A DNA stretch of 64,000 bases from Oceanicola sp. 502str15 (lineage in GTDB: Bacteria; Pseudomonadota; Alphaproteobacteria; Rhodobacterales; Rhodobacteraceae). The stretch's first letter is position 1; each line of letters starts with the position of its first letter. The position numbers were made by a program, and so were the translations under genes. The notes beneath the pieces were generated by a model. The model had not been told where the DNA came from. It saw only the letters and a list, made by a program, of their open reading frames with translations, and searched no databases. Location of the stretch: the NCBI RefSeq assembly GCF_024105635.1, contig NZ_WYDQ01000001.1:2783501-2847500 (forward strand), written 5' to 3'. This document shows positions 53,109-62,727 of the stretch, piece by piece.

Positions 53109-53627
53109 ATGGAACTCAGCGACAGTCGCATCATCAAGGCGGATCCGCAGACCGTATGGAACGGACTGCTCGATGCTGACGTGCTGAAAGCCTGCGTCCC
53201 CGGCTGCACTGAAATGACCGGATCGCCCGAAGAGGGCTTCGAGGCGACGGTCGTGCAAAAGGTCGGACCGGTGAAGGCAACGTTCAAGGGGGCCGTCACC
53301 CTTACCGACATGAACGAGCCCAACAGCGTTACCATCTCGGGCGAAGGCAAGGGCGGCGCGGCGGGCTTTGCCAAGGGCGGCGCCGATGTGACCCTGACCG
53401 AAGTGCCCGAGGGCACCGAACTTTCCTACAAGGTCGAAGCCAAGGTTGGCGGCAAGCTCGCGCAGCTCGGCTCCCGCATCATCGACGGCTTTGCCAAGAA
53501 GATGGCCGACCAGTTCTTTGAAAACTTCCAACTCGCCATCGAGGGCCCGCCCGAAGGCGAAGAAGACCCCGCGGCCGATGAGGCCAGCGAGAAAAAGGGG
53601 TGGCTCAAGCGCCTGACCGGCAGCTGA
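53109..53627 (+). CDS. coxG: CoxG-like SRPBCC protein
   Basis: 172 residues after a near-perfect SD (GGGAGGTGA). SRPBCC fold as in CoxG/CO-dehydrogenase subunit G: MELSDSRIIKADPQTVWNGLLDADVLKACVPGCTEM at the front, FKGAVTLTDMNEP and a C-terminal amphipathic helix (ADQFFENFQLAIEG). CoxG helps anchor the molybdenum hydroxylase to the membrane in carboxydotrophs; an equivalent role is inferred. First gene of coxG-S-L-M. Confidence 0.9.
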   Translation: MELSDSRIIKADPQTVWNGLLDADVLKACVPGCTEMTGSPEEGFEATVVQKVGPVKATFKGAVTLTDMNEPNSVTISGEGKGGAAGFAKGGADVTLTEVPEGTELSYKVEAKVGGKLAQLGSRIIDGFAKKMADQFFENFQLAIEGPPEGEEDPAADEASEKKGWLKRLTGS

Positions 53628-53678
53628 ACCTCCCCACCCAGCGAATAAAGCCAGGATAACCACTCAGGGAGGATTGCA

Positions 53679-54164
53679 ATGGCAACGGTAACGATGACGG
53701 TCAACGGGAAGTCCCGGACCGGCGAAGCGGAGGGGCGCACCCTCCTCGTTTCGTTTCTGCGCGAAGAACTGAAGCTCACCGGAACCCACGTTGGCTGCGA
53801 CACCAGCCAGTGCGGCGCTTGCGTGGTGCATGTGAATGGCGAGGCCGTGAAGGCCTGCACGATGTTCGCCCAAGAGGCCGATGGCGCCGAAGTGAGCACC
53901 ATCGAGGGCCAGGCCAACGCCGACGGTTCGTTGAACACGATCCAGCAGGCCTTTCAGGACCATCACGGGCTTCAGTGCGGTTTCTGCACGCCGGGCATGG
54001 TCATGAGCGCGGCCGCGCTGCTGAAGGACAATCCCAAGCCCACCGAGGCAGAAGTACGGGCCTACCTTCAGGGCAACATCTGCCGCTGCACGGGCTACCA
54101 CAACATCGTCAAGGCGATCATGGCAGCCAGCGGTCAGGACGTGAGCGCGATTGCCGCCGAATGA
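53679..54164 (+). CDS. coxS: Molybdenum hydroxylase 2Fe-2S small subunit (CoxS-like)
   Basis: 161 residues, all cluster ligands present: Cys40, Cys45, Cys48 and Cys60 for the plant-ferredoxin-type cluster and Cys100, Cys103, Cys135 and Cys137 for the second cluster ([14 protein letters not shown]). It transfers electrons from the Mo site on CoxL to FAD on CoxM. The intergenic region before coxL carries an 18-bp palindrome. Confidence 0.95.
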   Translation: MATVTMTVNGKSRTGEAEGRTLLVSFLREELKLTGTHVGCDTSQCGACVVHVNGEAVKACTMFAQEADGAEVSTIEGQANADGSLNTIQQAFQDHHGLQCGFCTPGMVMSAAALLKDNPKPTEAEVRAYLQGNICRCTGYHNIVKAIMAASGQDVSAIAAE

Positions 54165-54204
54165 GCCATTTCGGCCCCCATGTGACGGGCCGGACAAGCT
54201 GTAA

Positions 54205-54222
54205 GGTGGGTTGCAACCCACC
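54205..54222. repeat. Perfect 18-bp palindrome inside the cox operon
   Basis: GGTGGGTT-GC-AACCCACC, fully self-complementary, between coxS and coxL. Same family as the hairpins at 18934, 23566 and 23591. Confidence 0.8.
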
Positions 54223-54242
54223 ACCCCAAGGGAGGATTTAGG

Positions 54243-56606
54243 ATGCCCAAAGACGGTGGCATTGGCGCCAGCACCAAGCGGCGCGAAGACGTTCGGTTCT
54301 TGACCGGTAAAGGCAATTATACCGACGACATCAACATTCACGGACAGACATACGTATACTTCCTGCGCTCCGACGTGGCGCATGGCACACTCAACAGCGT
54401 GGATACGAGCGCCGCGGAAGCGATGCCGGGCGTGGTCCGCATCTTCACCGGCAAGGACTTCGAGGGCATCGGTGGTCTTCCCTGCGGCTGGCAGGTGACC
54501 GACCGGCATGGCGAAGTCATGCAGGAGCCGCCTCACCCGGTTCTGGCCCAGGGCAAGGTGCGCCACGTGGGCGACCCGATTGCCGCCGTTGTCGCCGAAA
54601 GCCTTGAGCAGGCGCGCGATGCCGCCGAGGCGATCGACGTCGACATCACGGACCTTCCCGCCGTCATCAACATGAAGGACGCGCTGAAGGACGGCGCACC
54701 AAAGGTGCACGACGATCTGACCTCGAACCTCTGCTACGACTGGGGTTTCGTGGAAGAGAACCGTGACGCCGTCGATGAGGCCATCAAGAACGCCCACCAC
54801 GTCACCACGCTGGAGCTGGTCAACAACCGCCTGGTTGCAAACCCGATGGAGCCCCGCGTTGCGGTGGGCGACTACAACGGCGCGACCGACGATTACACGC
54901 TCTACACCACCTCGCAGAACCCGCATGTGATCCGGCTGCTGATGGGCGCCTTCGTTCTCGGCATTCCAGAGCACAAACTGCGGGTCGTGGCACCCGATGT
55001 GGGCGGCGGCTTCGGCACCAAGATCTTCCATTACGCCGAAGAAGCCTTCTGCACCTTCGCCGCCAAGCAGGTTGGCCGTCCGGTCAAATGGACCTGCTCG
55101 CGCTCCGAGGCCTTCATCTCCGACGCGCATGGCCGCGATCACGTGACCAAGATCGAGCTGGCGCTGGACGAAGAGGGCAACTTCCTCGCGCTGCGCACCG
55201 ATACCTACGCGAACATGGGGGCCTACCTCTCCACCTTCGCACCCTCGGTGCCGACCTGGCTGCACGGCACGCTGATGGCGGGCAACTACAAGACGCCGCT
55301 GATCTACGTGAACGTCAAAGCCGTGTTCACCAACACGGTGCCGGTCGACGCTTACCGGGGCGCAGGCCGCCCCGAGGCGACCTATCAGCTCGAGCGCGTT
55401 GTGGACAAAGCCGCGCGCGAAATGGGGATCGACCCGATCGAGCTGCGCCGCAAGAACTTCATCACCCAGTTTCCCTACGCCACGCCCGTGGCGGTCGAGT
55501 ACGACACCGGGGACTATCACGCCACGATGGACAAGCTCATCGAGGTTGCCGATTTTGCCGGGTTCGAGGCGCGCGCCGCCGAGAGCAAGGCCAACGGCAA
55601 GCTCCGCGGGCTGGGGGTGAACTGCTATATCGAGGCCTGCGGCATCGCGCCGTCCAACCTCGTGGGCCAGCTCGGCGCACGGGCGGGCCTCTACGAAAGC
55701 GCGACGGTGCGGGTCAACGCGACCGGCTCGATCTCTGTGATGACCGGTTCGCATAGCCACGGACAGGGCCATGAAACGGCCTTCCCGCAGGTTGTGGCCG
55801 ACATGATCGGCATTGACGCGTCGCAAATCGAGATCGTCCACGGCGACACGTCCAAAACCCCGATGGGCATGGGCACCTATGGCTCGCGCTCGCTCGCAGT
55901 CGGCGGCTCGGCGATGGTGAAAGCCACGCAGAAGATCATCAACAAGGCCAAGAAAATCGCGGCCCATCTGATGGAAGCCTCCGAGGGCGATATCGAGCTG
56001 AAGGACGGGCAGTTCACCGTTGCGGGCACCGACAAGTCGGTCGCCTGGGGCGATGTCACGCTCGCGGCCTACGTGCCCCACAACTACCCGCTCGAAGAGA
56101 TCGAGCCAGGGCTCGAGGAAACTGCCTTCTACGATCCGTCCAACTTCACCTACCCCTCTGGCGCTTATTGCTGCGAGGTCGAAGTGGACCCGGACACCGG
56201 CAAGGTCGAAGTTCTGGCCTTTGCTGCGGCAGATGACTTCGGCAATGTGGTCAACCCGATGATCGTTGAAGGACAGGTTCACGGCGGGATCGCGCAGGGC
56301 GTCGGCCAGGCGCTGCTGGAAAACTGCGCCTACGACTCCGAAGGCCAGCTGCTCAGCGGCTCGTATATGGATTATGCGATGCCACGGGCGGGCGATCTGC
56401 CGAACTTCAAGGTGGATCACTCCTGCCAGACGCCCTGCACCCACAACCCCCTCGGGGTGAAAGGCTGCGGCGAGGCCGGGGCCATCGGCTCACCGCCTGC
56501 CCTTGTCAACGCCGTGGTGGATGCGCTCCAGCGTGCCGGCAAGGATGTGAAACATATCGACATGCCGCTCTCGCCCTCCCGGGTGTGGGCCGCGATGAAC
56601 GGCTGA
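54243..56606 (+). CDS. coxL: Molybdenum hydroxylase large subunit (form II CoxL-like)
   Basis: 787 residues, full length. N-terminal Ald_Xan_dh a/b hammerhead ([18 protein letters not shown]) and C-terminal Mo-binding domain with [13 protein letters not shown], the active-site loop [18 protein letters not shown] (AYRGAGR at residues 370-376), [13 protein letters not shown] and [19 protein letters not shown] (catalytic Glu). The AYRGAGR sequence is the form II signature; true aerobic CO dehydrogenases (form I) have AYRCSFR with a Cys that binds copper. The substrate is therefore uncertain, CO or another small compound. Confidence 0.93.
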   Translation: MPKDGGIGASTKRREDVRFLTGKGNYTDDINIHGQTYVYFLRSDVAHGTLNSVDTSAAEAMPGVVRIFTGKDFEGIGGLPCGWQVTDRHGEVMQEPPHPVLAQGKVRHVGDPIAAVVAESLEQARDAAEAIDVDITDLPAVINMKDALKDGAPKVHDDLTSNLCYDWGFVEENRDAVDEAIKNAHHVTTLELVNNRLVANPMEPRVAVGDYNGATDDYTLYTTSQNPHVIRLLMGAFVLGIPEHKLRVVAPDVGGGFGTKIFHYAEEAFCTFAAKQVGRPVKWTCSRSEAFISDAHGRDHVTKIELALDEEGNFLALRTDTYANMGAYLSTFAPSVPTWLHGTLMAGNYKTPLIYVNVKAVFTNTVPVDAYRGAGRPEATYQLERVVDKAAREMGIDPIELRRKNFITQFPYATPVAVEYDTGDYHATMDKLIEVADFAGFEARAAESKANGKLRGLGVNCYIEACGIAPSNLVGQLGARAGLYESATVRVNATGSISVMTGSHSHGQGHETAFPQVVADMIGIDASQIEIVHGDTSKTPMGMGTYGSRSLAVGGSAMVKATQKIINKAKKIAAHLMEASEGDIELKDGQFTVAGTDKSVAWGDVTLAAYVPHNYPLEEIEPGLEETAFYDPSNFTYPSGAYCCEVEVDPDTGKVEVLAFAAADDFGNVVNPMIVEGQVHGGIAQGVGQALLENCAYDSEGQLLSGSYMDYAMPRAGDLPNFKVDHSCQTPCTHNPLGVKGCGEAGAIGSPPALVNAVVDALQRAGKDVKHIDMPLSPSRVWAAMNG

Positions 56607-56618
56607 GGAGATAGCGAA

Positions 56619-57407
56619 ATGTATAGCTTTGACTTCGAAAAACCCTCCACCATCGACGAGGCCATCGCGGCCCTGTCAAGCGAAGGTGCCCAGGCGCTCG
56701 GGGGCGGGCAAACCCTGATCCCGACGCTCAAGCAACGCCTCAACGCGCCGGAGAAACTGGTTTCGCTCACCGGCATTGCCGAGATGAAAGGCGTGACCGC
56801 CGAGGGCGACACGCTGAAGATCGGCGGCGGCACCACTCACGGCGCCGTTGCGAGGGAGGCCAAGAGCAGCTTCCCCGGCCTCGCCAAGCTGGCATCGCTC
56901 ATCGGCGACCCGGCAGTGCGCAATCGTGGCACCATCGGCGGCAGCCTTGCCAACAACGACCCGGCAGCCTGCTACCCCTCGGCCGCGCTGGCCACCGGTG
57001 CAACGATCCGCACCAACAGCCGGTCGATCGCGGCGGGTGACTTCTTTGATGGCCTCTTCACCACGGCCCTCGAAGAAGGCGAGATCATCGTGGGTGTCGA
57101 CTTTCCGATCCCGCAGGCCTCGAACTACCAGAAGTTCGAACAGCCGGCCTCGCGGTTTCCGCTGGTTGGCGTGTTCGTCGCCAAGTACGGCGACCGCGTC
57201 GGCGTTGCCGTCACCGGGGCAGGTGAAGACGGTGTGTTTGCCTGGTCCGAGGCCGAAGAGGCGCTGGCGGGAAACTTCTCGGCCGATGCGATCTCGGGCC
57301 TCTCCTACCCGGCAGATGGCCTGATCAGCGACCTGCACGGCACGGCCGAGTACCGGGCGCACCTGATCGGTGTGCTTACCAAGCGGGCCGTCTCTGCCGC
57401 AAGCTGA
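56619..57407 (+). CDS. coxM: Molybdenum hydroxylase FAD subunit (CoxM-like)
   Basis: 262 residues. FAD-binding motifs [18 protein letters not shown] (about 26-45) and [19 protein letters not shown] (about 106-125) are those of the CO-DH/xanthine dehydrogenase medium subunit. It passes electrons from CoxS to quinone or another acceptor. Last gene of coxG-S-L-M and followed by a strong terminator. No coxD/E/F maturation genes follow. Confidence 0.95.
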   Translation: MYSFDFEKPSTIDEAIAALSSEGAQALGGGQTLIPTLKQRLNAPEKLVSLTGIAEMKGVTAEGDTLKIGGGTTHGAVAREAKSSFPGLAKLASLIGDPAVRNRGTIGGSLANNDPAACYPSAALATGATIRTNSRSIAAGDFFDGLFTTALEEGEIIVGVDFPIPQASNYQKFEQPASRFPLVGVFVAKYGDRVGVAVTGAGEDGVFAWSEAEEALAGNFSADAISGLSYPADGLISDLHGTAEYRAHLIGVLTKRAVSAAS

Positions 57408-57432
57408 CCGCGCAGCGATTAAAAAGCTTCAG

Positions 57433-57459
57433 CGCCCCGCCTCACCGGCGGGGCGTTTT
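57433..57459 (+). terminator. Terminator of the cox operon
   Basis: Nine-bp stem CGCCCCGCC/GGCGGGGCG (57433-57441 with 57447-57455), then TTTT. Confidence 0.85.
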
Positions 57460-57575
57460 GCATTCCGGGATAATGAAAAATTTGATTAACACAGCGCATA
57501 ATCTCATGGCCCACCCCCGGGCTCTGTGCGACGATCCCCGCCAATCTGACGTTTTCATGTTTCTGGGAGGATCAA

Positions 57576-58610
57576 ATGAAAACACGCCGCACTTTTCTCA
57601 ATATTGCAGGGGCCGCAGCCCTCGCCACCGCTGGGTTCAGCGCACAGGCGCAGGCTCAGGAAACCCTGAATCTGCACCAGATGCTGCCGCCGCAGGCCGC
57701 CGTGCCTTCGCAGATCCTGGAGCCGTGGATGGCAAAGGTTGCCGAAGAATCGAATGGCACCCTGACCATCAAGCACTTTCCTTCGATGCAGCTTGGCGGC
57801 ACCCCGCCCGAGCTGATGGACCAGGCCAAAGACGGCGTGGCCGACCTTGTCTGGACGGTGATCGGCTACACTCCCGGGCGCTTCCCCCGGACCGAAGTGT
57901 TTGAGCTGCCCTTCATTGCAACGAACGCCGAAGCCACCTCGATGGCCTTCTGGGACATGTTCGAAGAGCACATGAAGGACACCGAGTTCAAGGATCTCCA
58001 TATCATCGGCACCTGGGTTCACGGTCCCGGCCTGATCCACTCCAAGGATCCGGTTGAAGTGCCCGAAGACCTTCAGGGCATGAAGATCCGCGGCGGCTCG
58101 CGGCTGGTCACGAACCTCGTCGAGAAGCTCGGTGCAACCGCCGTCGGCATGCCCGTGCCGGCCGTGTCGGAAGCGCTTTCGAAAGGCGTGATCGACGGCA
58201 CCACCATCCCGTGGGAAGTGACCACCGCCGTCAAATCCTCGGAGCTGGTGCACAACCACACCCAGTTCACTGGCAACTCGCTCTACGTGCTCGGGTTCGT
58301 GCTCGCCATGAACAAGGACAAGTACGAGAGCCTGCCGGATGAGGCCAAGGCCGCGCTCGATGCCAACTCCGGCGCCGAGTTCTCGGCTTGGGCTGGCAAG
58401 ATGATGGACGAGCTTGACGCGCCGGGTCGCAAGATTGCCGAAGACCTCGGCAACAACATCATCACCATCGATGCCGAGGGCACCGAAGAGTGGAAAGAGC
58501 TCGCCGAGCCGATCTACGCCGAGTGGGTGGCCGACATGGAAAGCAAAGGCATCGACGGCCAGGCGCTGATCGACGAGGCCCGCGCCAAGATTGCCGAATA
58601 CACCAAGTAA
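57576..58610 (+). CDS. TRAP transporter substrate-binding protein (DctP type), copy 1
   Basis: 344 residues behind GGGAGGATCAA. N-terminal MKTRRTFLNIAGAAALA resembles a Tat-type or Sec signal with two arginines; cleavage near AQAQE. The DctP fold is visible: ETLNLHQMLPPQAAVPSQ, PSMQLGGTPPELMDQAKDG, GMKIRGGSRLVTNLVEKLGA (ligand Arg in the conserved KIR motif) and SKGVIDGTTIPWEV. No dctQ or dctM membrane gene is nearby, so it must use a transporter encoded elsewhere. The next gene is a close paralogue. Confidence 0.93.
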   Translation: MKTRRTFLNIAGAAALATAGFSAQAQAQETLNLHQMLPPQAAVPSQILEPWMAKVAEESNGTLTIKHFPSMQLGGTPPELMDQAKDGVADLVWTVIGYTPGRFPRTEVFELPFIATNAEATSMAFWDMFEEHMKDTEFKDLHIIGTWVHGPGLIHSKDPVEVPEDLQGMKIRGGSRLVTNLVEKLGATAVGMPVPAVSEALSKGVIDGTTIPWEVTTAVKSSELVHNHTQFTGNSLYVLGFVLAMNKDKYESLPDEAKAALDANSGAEFSAWAGKMMDELDAPGRKIAEDLGNNIITIDAEGTEEWKELAEPIYAEWVADMESKGIDGQALIDEARAKIAEYTK

Positions 58611-58632
58611 GCTGATATCTGAGCCGACAACG

Positions 58633-58663
58633 AACGCCCCGCCATCGTGCGGGGCGTTTGCTT
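58633..58663 (+). terminator. Terminator between the two TRAP binding-protein genes
   Basis: Ten-bp perfect stem AACGCCCCGC/GCGGGGCGTT (58633-58642 with 58649-58658), then TGCTTT. Confidence 0.8.
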
Positions 58664-58771
58664 TGCGATGATCACGCAAATTATCGACAATTTTGCTGGA
58701 TCGGCGGTGCGATATACGGCAATCTCGGCACTATAATGCAAAACCATCAACTCAATGGGAGGATAACGAGG

Positions 58772-59803
58772 ATGGATCGCAGAATGATACTCGGCGCTTT
58801 GGGCGGCGCGGCCATAGCGGCCCTTGGTGCGACAAGCGCAGTTGCTCAAGAGGTCACGCTCCGGATGCACCAGTTCCTGCCGGCGCAGGCCAATGTGCCC
58901 AAGCTGGTGCTCGACAAGTGGGCCGCCGACGTGATGGAGCAGTCCGGGGGGCGCATCAAGGTGGAGCACTACCCCTCCATGCAGCTTGGCGGCAAGCCGC
59001 CCGAACTGATGGATCAGGCGATTGACGGCTCTGCCGATGTTGTCTGGACGGTGGTGGGCTACACCCCCGGCCGGTATCCCCGCACCGAGGTCTTCGAGCT
59101 TCCGTTTATGGTGACAACCGCCAAGGCCGCCAGCCGGGCCTATTGGGAGATGTTCGAAGAGCACATGAAGGACACCGAGTTCAAGGATGTCCATATCCTC
59201 GGCACATGGGTCCACGGCCCCGGCATGTTCCACACCCAACAGCCTATCGAAGTGCCTTCGGACCTTGAGGGCATGAAGATTCGGGGCGGCTCGCGGACGG
59301 TCAACATCCTTCTCGAGCGCCTGGGTGCAACCCCGGTCGGCCTTCCGGTTCCCGCCGTGTCGGAAGCCCTCTCCAAGGGTGTGATCGACGGCACCACCAT
59401 TCCTTGGGAGGTGACGGCGGCCCTGAAGGTTGCGGAGCTGGTCCCGAACCACACCGAGTTCAAGGATGTGTCGCTCTATACGCTCACCTTCGTTCTGGCG
59501 ATGAACAAGGACAAGTACGAGAGCCTGCCCGATGACCTCAAGAAGGTCATCGACGACAACTCCGGCCTGGAGTTCTCGATGTTTGCGGGTGACACGATGG
59601 AAGCCTCCGACGCTCCCTCGCGCCAGATCGCGGTGGACCTCGGCAACAACATCATCACGCTGGACGAGGAGGCAACCGCCGAATGGCGCGAGCTTGCCGA
59701 GCCGATCTACCAGGAGTGGGTTGCGGACATGGACGCCAAGGGCATCGACGGCCAGGCGCTGATCGACGAGGCCCGGGCCAAGATCGCCGAATACACCGAG
59801 TGA
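58772..59803 (+). CDS. TRAP transporter substrate-binding protein (DctP type), copy 2
   Basis: 343 residues from ATG 58772. Signal MDRRMILGALGGAAIAALG, with an arginine pair and cleavage near AVAQE. Very close to copy 1 throughout, for example EVFELPF, MFEEHMKDTEFKD, GTWVHGPG, the KIRGGSR ligand motif and GVIDGTTIPWEV. Differences cluster in the signal and in short loops. A terminator before it and one after it show that it is a separate transcription unit. Ligand unknown; carboxylates are typical. Confidence 0.93.
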   Translation: MDRRMILGALGGAAIAALGATSAVAQEVTLRMHQFLPAQANVPKLVLDKWAADVMEQSGGRIKVEHYPSMQLGGKPPELMDQAIDGSADVVWTVVGYTPGRYPRTEVFELPFMVTTAKAASRAYWEMFEEHMKDTEFKDVHILGTWVHGPGMFHTQQPIEVPSDLEGMKIRGGSRTVNILLERLGATPVGLPVPAVSEALSKGVIDGTTIPWEVTAALKVAELVPNHTEFKDVSLYTLTFVLAMNKDKYESLPDDLKKVIDDNSGLEFSMFAGDTMEASDAPSRQIAVDLGNNIITLDEEATAEWRELAEPIYQEWVADMDAKGIDGQALIDEARAKIAEYTE

Positions 59804-59824
59804 ACTGATATTCCCCGAAAAGGA

Positions 59825-59861
59825 AGGGCCGCGACGGATACGTCGCGGCCCTATTTCGTTT
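59825..59861. terminator. Terminator between TRAP copy 2 and the EF-hand gene
   Basis: Twelve-bp perfect stem (59825-59836 with 59841-59852), GATA loop, then ATTTCGTTT on the plus strand and TTCCTTTT on the minus strand, so it can serve both convergent genes. Confidence 0.85.
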
Positions 59862-59873
59862 CGGCGGGCGCGT

Positions 59874-60116
59874 TTAGTCGCCCAGAGCCTCAAGGTCGCC
59901 AGCTTCGACAGCCGCCGTCAGTTCCTCGTCGCTCAGCACGCCATCCTGATCGGTATCGATTGCCGCAAACTGCTCTTCGGTGAAACCTTCATAGATCGCT
60001 GCGATCTCTTCAAAGGACGCCATGCCATCGCCATCTGTGTCGATCATCTCGACTTCGGCAAGAGCGGGAAGAGCCGCGAATGCGGCGAGAAGAGCGCCAA
60101 GTGCCACCCGTCTCAT
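59874..60116 (-). CDS. Small secreted EF-hand protein, second copy
   Basis: 80 residues from ATG 60116, chosen for GGAGA directly upstream; a start at 60167 would put 17 extra residues before the signal. Signal peptide MRRVALGALLAAFAALPALA is followed by two EF-hand loops, DTDGDGMASFEE (about residues 26-37) and DTDQDGVLSDEE (about 54-65), with all acidic ligands. Same size and design as the product at 3841-4086. Probably a periplasmic calcium-binding protein; role unknown. Confidence 0.88.
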   Translation of the reverse strand: MRRVALGALLAAFAALPALAEVEMIDTDGDGMASFEEIAAIYEGFTEEQFAAIDTDQDGVLSDEELTAAVEAGDLEALGD

Positions 60117-60222
60117 GTGTATCTCCATGTATAAGAACAGCGGCCCCTTTGGCCGCCACCGGGACATTGACAGAGTTTTTGGCGAACGCCAGAGGGATAT
60201 CAGCGCACATCGGCGTGAAGTG

Positions 60223-62214
60223 TCAGAGGCTCATCTTTAAGGCTTCAGCGACAGCTTCGGGGGTGATGTCGAAGTGGCGGTAGAGATCGGCATAGTCGCC
60301 TGATGCTCCAAATCCCTCCATCCCAACAAACGCCCCTTCGGCCCCGATGTAGCGATCCCAGCCAAAGCGCACGGCAGCCTCGACGGCCACACGCGGGGCG
60401 TTGCCAAGCACTGCGGCGCGGTAGGCCTTGGGCTGCGCCTCGAAGAGCTCCCAGCACGGCATGGATACCACGGCTGCCCGGATACCGGCTTCCGCAAGCA
60501 GGTCGCGTGCCGCGAGGGCCACGGCCACTTCGGACCCGGTTGCAAGAATTGTGGCCTGCCGTTCGCCCTCGGCTTCCGCGAGCACGTAGGCGCCCTTCGC
60601 TGTGAGGTTCTCGGCATCGGCATCGGGCCGGACCACGGCGAGAGGCTGCCGCGAACAGATGATCGAGGTCGGCCCGGAGCGATGCTGCAGGCCCAACTCC
60701 CAGGCCTCTGCCATTTCGACCGCATCAGCGGGGCGGATGGTCCACATGTTCGGATAGGCCCGCAGCGACGCCAGGTATTCCACCGGCTGATGCGTCGGGC
60801 CGTTCTTTCCGATTCCGATGGAGTCGTGGCTGAAGACGAAGAGGCCCGGAATGCGCATGAGGCAGGCCATGCGGAGGGTGTGGCGCATATAGTCGGAGAA
60901 AACCAGAAAAGTGGTGCCCATGGAGACGATGCCACCATGTACGGTCATGCCGTTCATCATCGCGCCCATGGCGTGCTCGCGAACGCCGTAGTGGATGTAT
61001 CGGCCTGTCCGGTCGTTGGCGGTAAACGGACCCAGCTGGCGCTTGTGCTGCGTGGCGGCCTCCAGGTCGGGGGCGCCGGAGATCAGTTCCGGTATGACCT
61101 CGGCCATGGCGGCGACCATATCGCCCGAGGCACGGATGCCCGCCATGTCGCCAGCCTTCGACAGTTCGGCCTTCTTGGCGTGGAGCACCTCTTGCCAATC
61201 GGTGGGGAGTTCACCTGCCATCAACCTGTCCCACTCGGCTCGCGTTTCGGGATCGAGGCCATCAAGACGTTTCTGCCAAGCCAAGCGTTCGGCGCGACCT
61301 CTCGACCCGGCGTCGCGCCATGCGGCCTCAATCGCCTCCGGAAGCTCAAACGGGGGATGCGGCCAGTTCAGTAGCTCGCGCGCAGCGTTCGTGTCGTCAC
61401 TCGAGATCTTGCCGCCATGGGCCGCGCGATCGTTCTGAATACGCGGAATGCCAAAACCGATATACGTCCGACAGGCGATCATGCTCGGGCGGTCGTCGGA
61501 TTTTGCGGCCGCGATTGCTTCTGAGAGCGCATCCGGGTCGTGCCCATCGACTTCTTGAACGTGCCATCCGTTGTTTTCAAACCTCACGCACTGATCTTCG
61601 GAGACGGCCTGATCGGTTGGCCCATCATCCGTCATCCTGTTGTCATCCCACAGGAAAATGAGCTTCCCGAGTTTTAGATGACCCGCCAGCGCAATCACCT
61701 CGGCGGCGATACCTTCCATGAGGCAGCCGTCGCCAGTGTAGGCGTAGGTGTAGTGATCAACGACAGCGTCACCGAAGCGCGCATTCAGGATACGCTCGGC
61801 AACCGCCATTCCAACCGCATTCGCGATACCTTGGCCCAGAGGCCCTGTGGTAGTTTCGATACCAGCCTCAGGGTCGTACTCCGGGTGCCCGGCCGTGTGT
61901 GAACCCAGAACGCGGAAGTTTTTCACCTGCTCGATGTCGATCTTCTCGTATCCACAGAGGCAGAGAAGCGAATAGAGCAGCATGGATCCATGGCCAGCGG
62001 AGTGAACGAAGCGATCACGATCGGGCCAGGTTGGGTCTGCTGCGTCGAATTTGAGATGACGGGTGAAGAGAGCTGTAGCGATGTCGGCGCCACCAAGCGG
62101 CGTGCCGGGGTGGCCTTCGCCCGCCCGAACAATCGCATCCATCGACAGGAAGCGGATCGCATGTGCCATTCGGCGCATATCTACCGCAGTCTCGGATTTG
62201 CTACGGACGTTCAT
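60223..62214 (-). CDS. tkt: Transketolase
   Basis: 663 residues from ATG 62214 (GGGAGGGAG upstream). Thiamine-diphosphate motif GDGCLMEGIAAEVIALAGHLKLGKLIFLWDDN (GDG...N, about 155-186), active-site His in RFVHSAGHGSMLLY and SHTAGHPEYDP, transketolase central domain IHYGVREHAMGAMMNGM (catalytic Glu of VREHAM) and a C-terminal domain. It interconverts C2 units between ketose and aldose phosphates in the pentose phosphate or Calvin pathway. No cbb genes adjacent. It lies just downstream of, and in the same direction as, the rRNA operon, separated by a terminator. Confidence 0.95.
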   Translation of the reverse strand: MNVRSKSETAVDMRRMAHAIRFLSMDAIVRAGEGHPGTPLGGADIATALFTRHLKFDAADPTWPDRDRFVHSAGHGSMLLYSLLCLCGYEKIDIEQVKNFRVLGSHTAGHPEYDPEAGIETTTGPLGQGIANAVGMAVAERILNARFGDAVVDHYTYAYTGDGCLMEGIAAEVIALAGHLKLGKLIFLWDDNRMTDDGPTDQAVSEDQCVRFENNGWHVQEVDGHDPDALSEAIAAAKSDDRPSMIACRTYIGFGIPRIQNDRAAHGGKISSDDTNAARELLNWPHPPFELPEAIEAAWRDAGSRGRAERLAWQKRLDGLDPETRAEWDRLMAGELPTDWQEVLHAKKAELSKAGDMAGIRASGDMVAAMAEVIPELISGAPDLEAATQHKRQLGPFTANDRTGRYIHYGVREHAMGAMMNGMTVHGGIVSMGTTFLVFSDYMRHTLRMACLMRIPGLFVFSHDSIGIGKNGPTHQPVEYLASLRAYPNMWTIRPADAVEMAEAWELGLQHRSGPTSIICSRQPLAVVRPDADAENLTAKGAYVLAEAEGERQATILATGSEVAVALAARDLLAEAGIRAAVVSMPCWELFEAQPKAYRAAVLGNAPRVAVEAAVRFGWDRYIGAEGAFVGMEGFGASGDYADLYRHFDITPEAVAEALKMSL

Positions 62215-62339
62215 GGCTCGGCTCCCTCCCTTGAAGGCGGGCATCTTACCCGCGCCCGTTGGTAGCTCGGGGGAAGTGCGCCGACAAATCCGAAAACTTA
62301 AGCATCTCGTTAGTAGAACTGAATTCAGGACCAAGACGC

Positions 62340-62362
62340 AAAAAAGCCCGCCAGTGGCGGGC
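62340..62362 (-). terminator. Rho-independent terminator of the rRNA-tRNA-fMet operon
   Basis: Stem GCCCGCC/GGCGGGC (62346-62352 with 62356-62362), 3-base loop, followed on the minus strand by TTTTTT (62345-62340). It lies 9 bases after the tRNA 3' end. Confidence 0.92.
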
Positions 62363-62370
62363 CGTAATGT

Positions 62371-62447
<77 letters not shown>

Positions 62448-62528
62448 ACACTTTGGGTGCGCTACCGCTTCCGAACTTTAGCGCTGGTCATCGTTCCGAG
62501 AGATACAATTAACGGTTTCTTACTAGGT

Positions 62529-62643
62529 TTGGCGGCGACCTACTCTCCCACGTCTTAAGACGCAGTACCATCGGCGCTACGGCACTTAACGGCTGGGTTC
62601 GGGATGGCACCAGGTGTTTTGCTCGCGCTATGACCACCAAACC
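62529..62643 (-). rRNA. rrf: 5S ribosomal RNA
   Basis: About 115 nucleotides with the conserved 5S pattern; the complementary strand reads CTGGGTTCGGGATGG and CGACCTACTCTCCCACG. 3' and 5' ends pair (GTTTGGTGG with its complement). Exact ends are estimated to within a few bases. Confidence 0.95.
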
Positions 62644-62727
62644 GAGAAAGAAACCGTTATCCAAGTCAAGCCATCTTGTGGTGTAGTACGGCTTTCGATC
62701 AGTATCAGACCTTGCTGTTACTGGATC

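Noticed and set aside
53664-56444. A 926-codon minus-strand frame opposite coxS-coxL
   Set aside because: Antisense shadow of the molybdenum hydroxylase genes; the plus-strand proteins carry all expected motifs.
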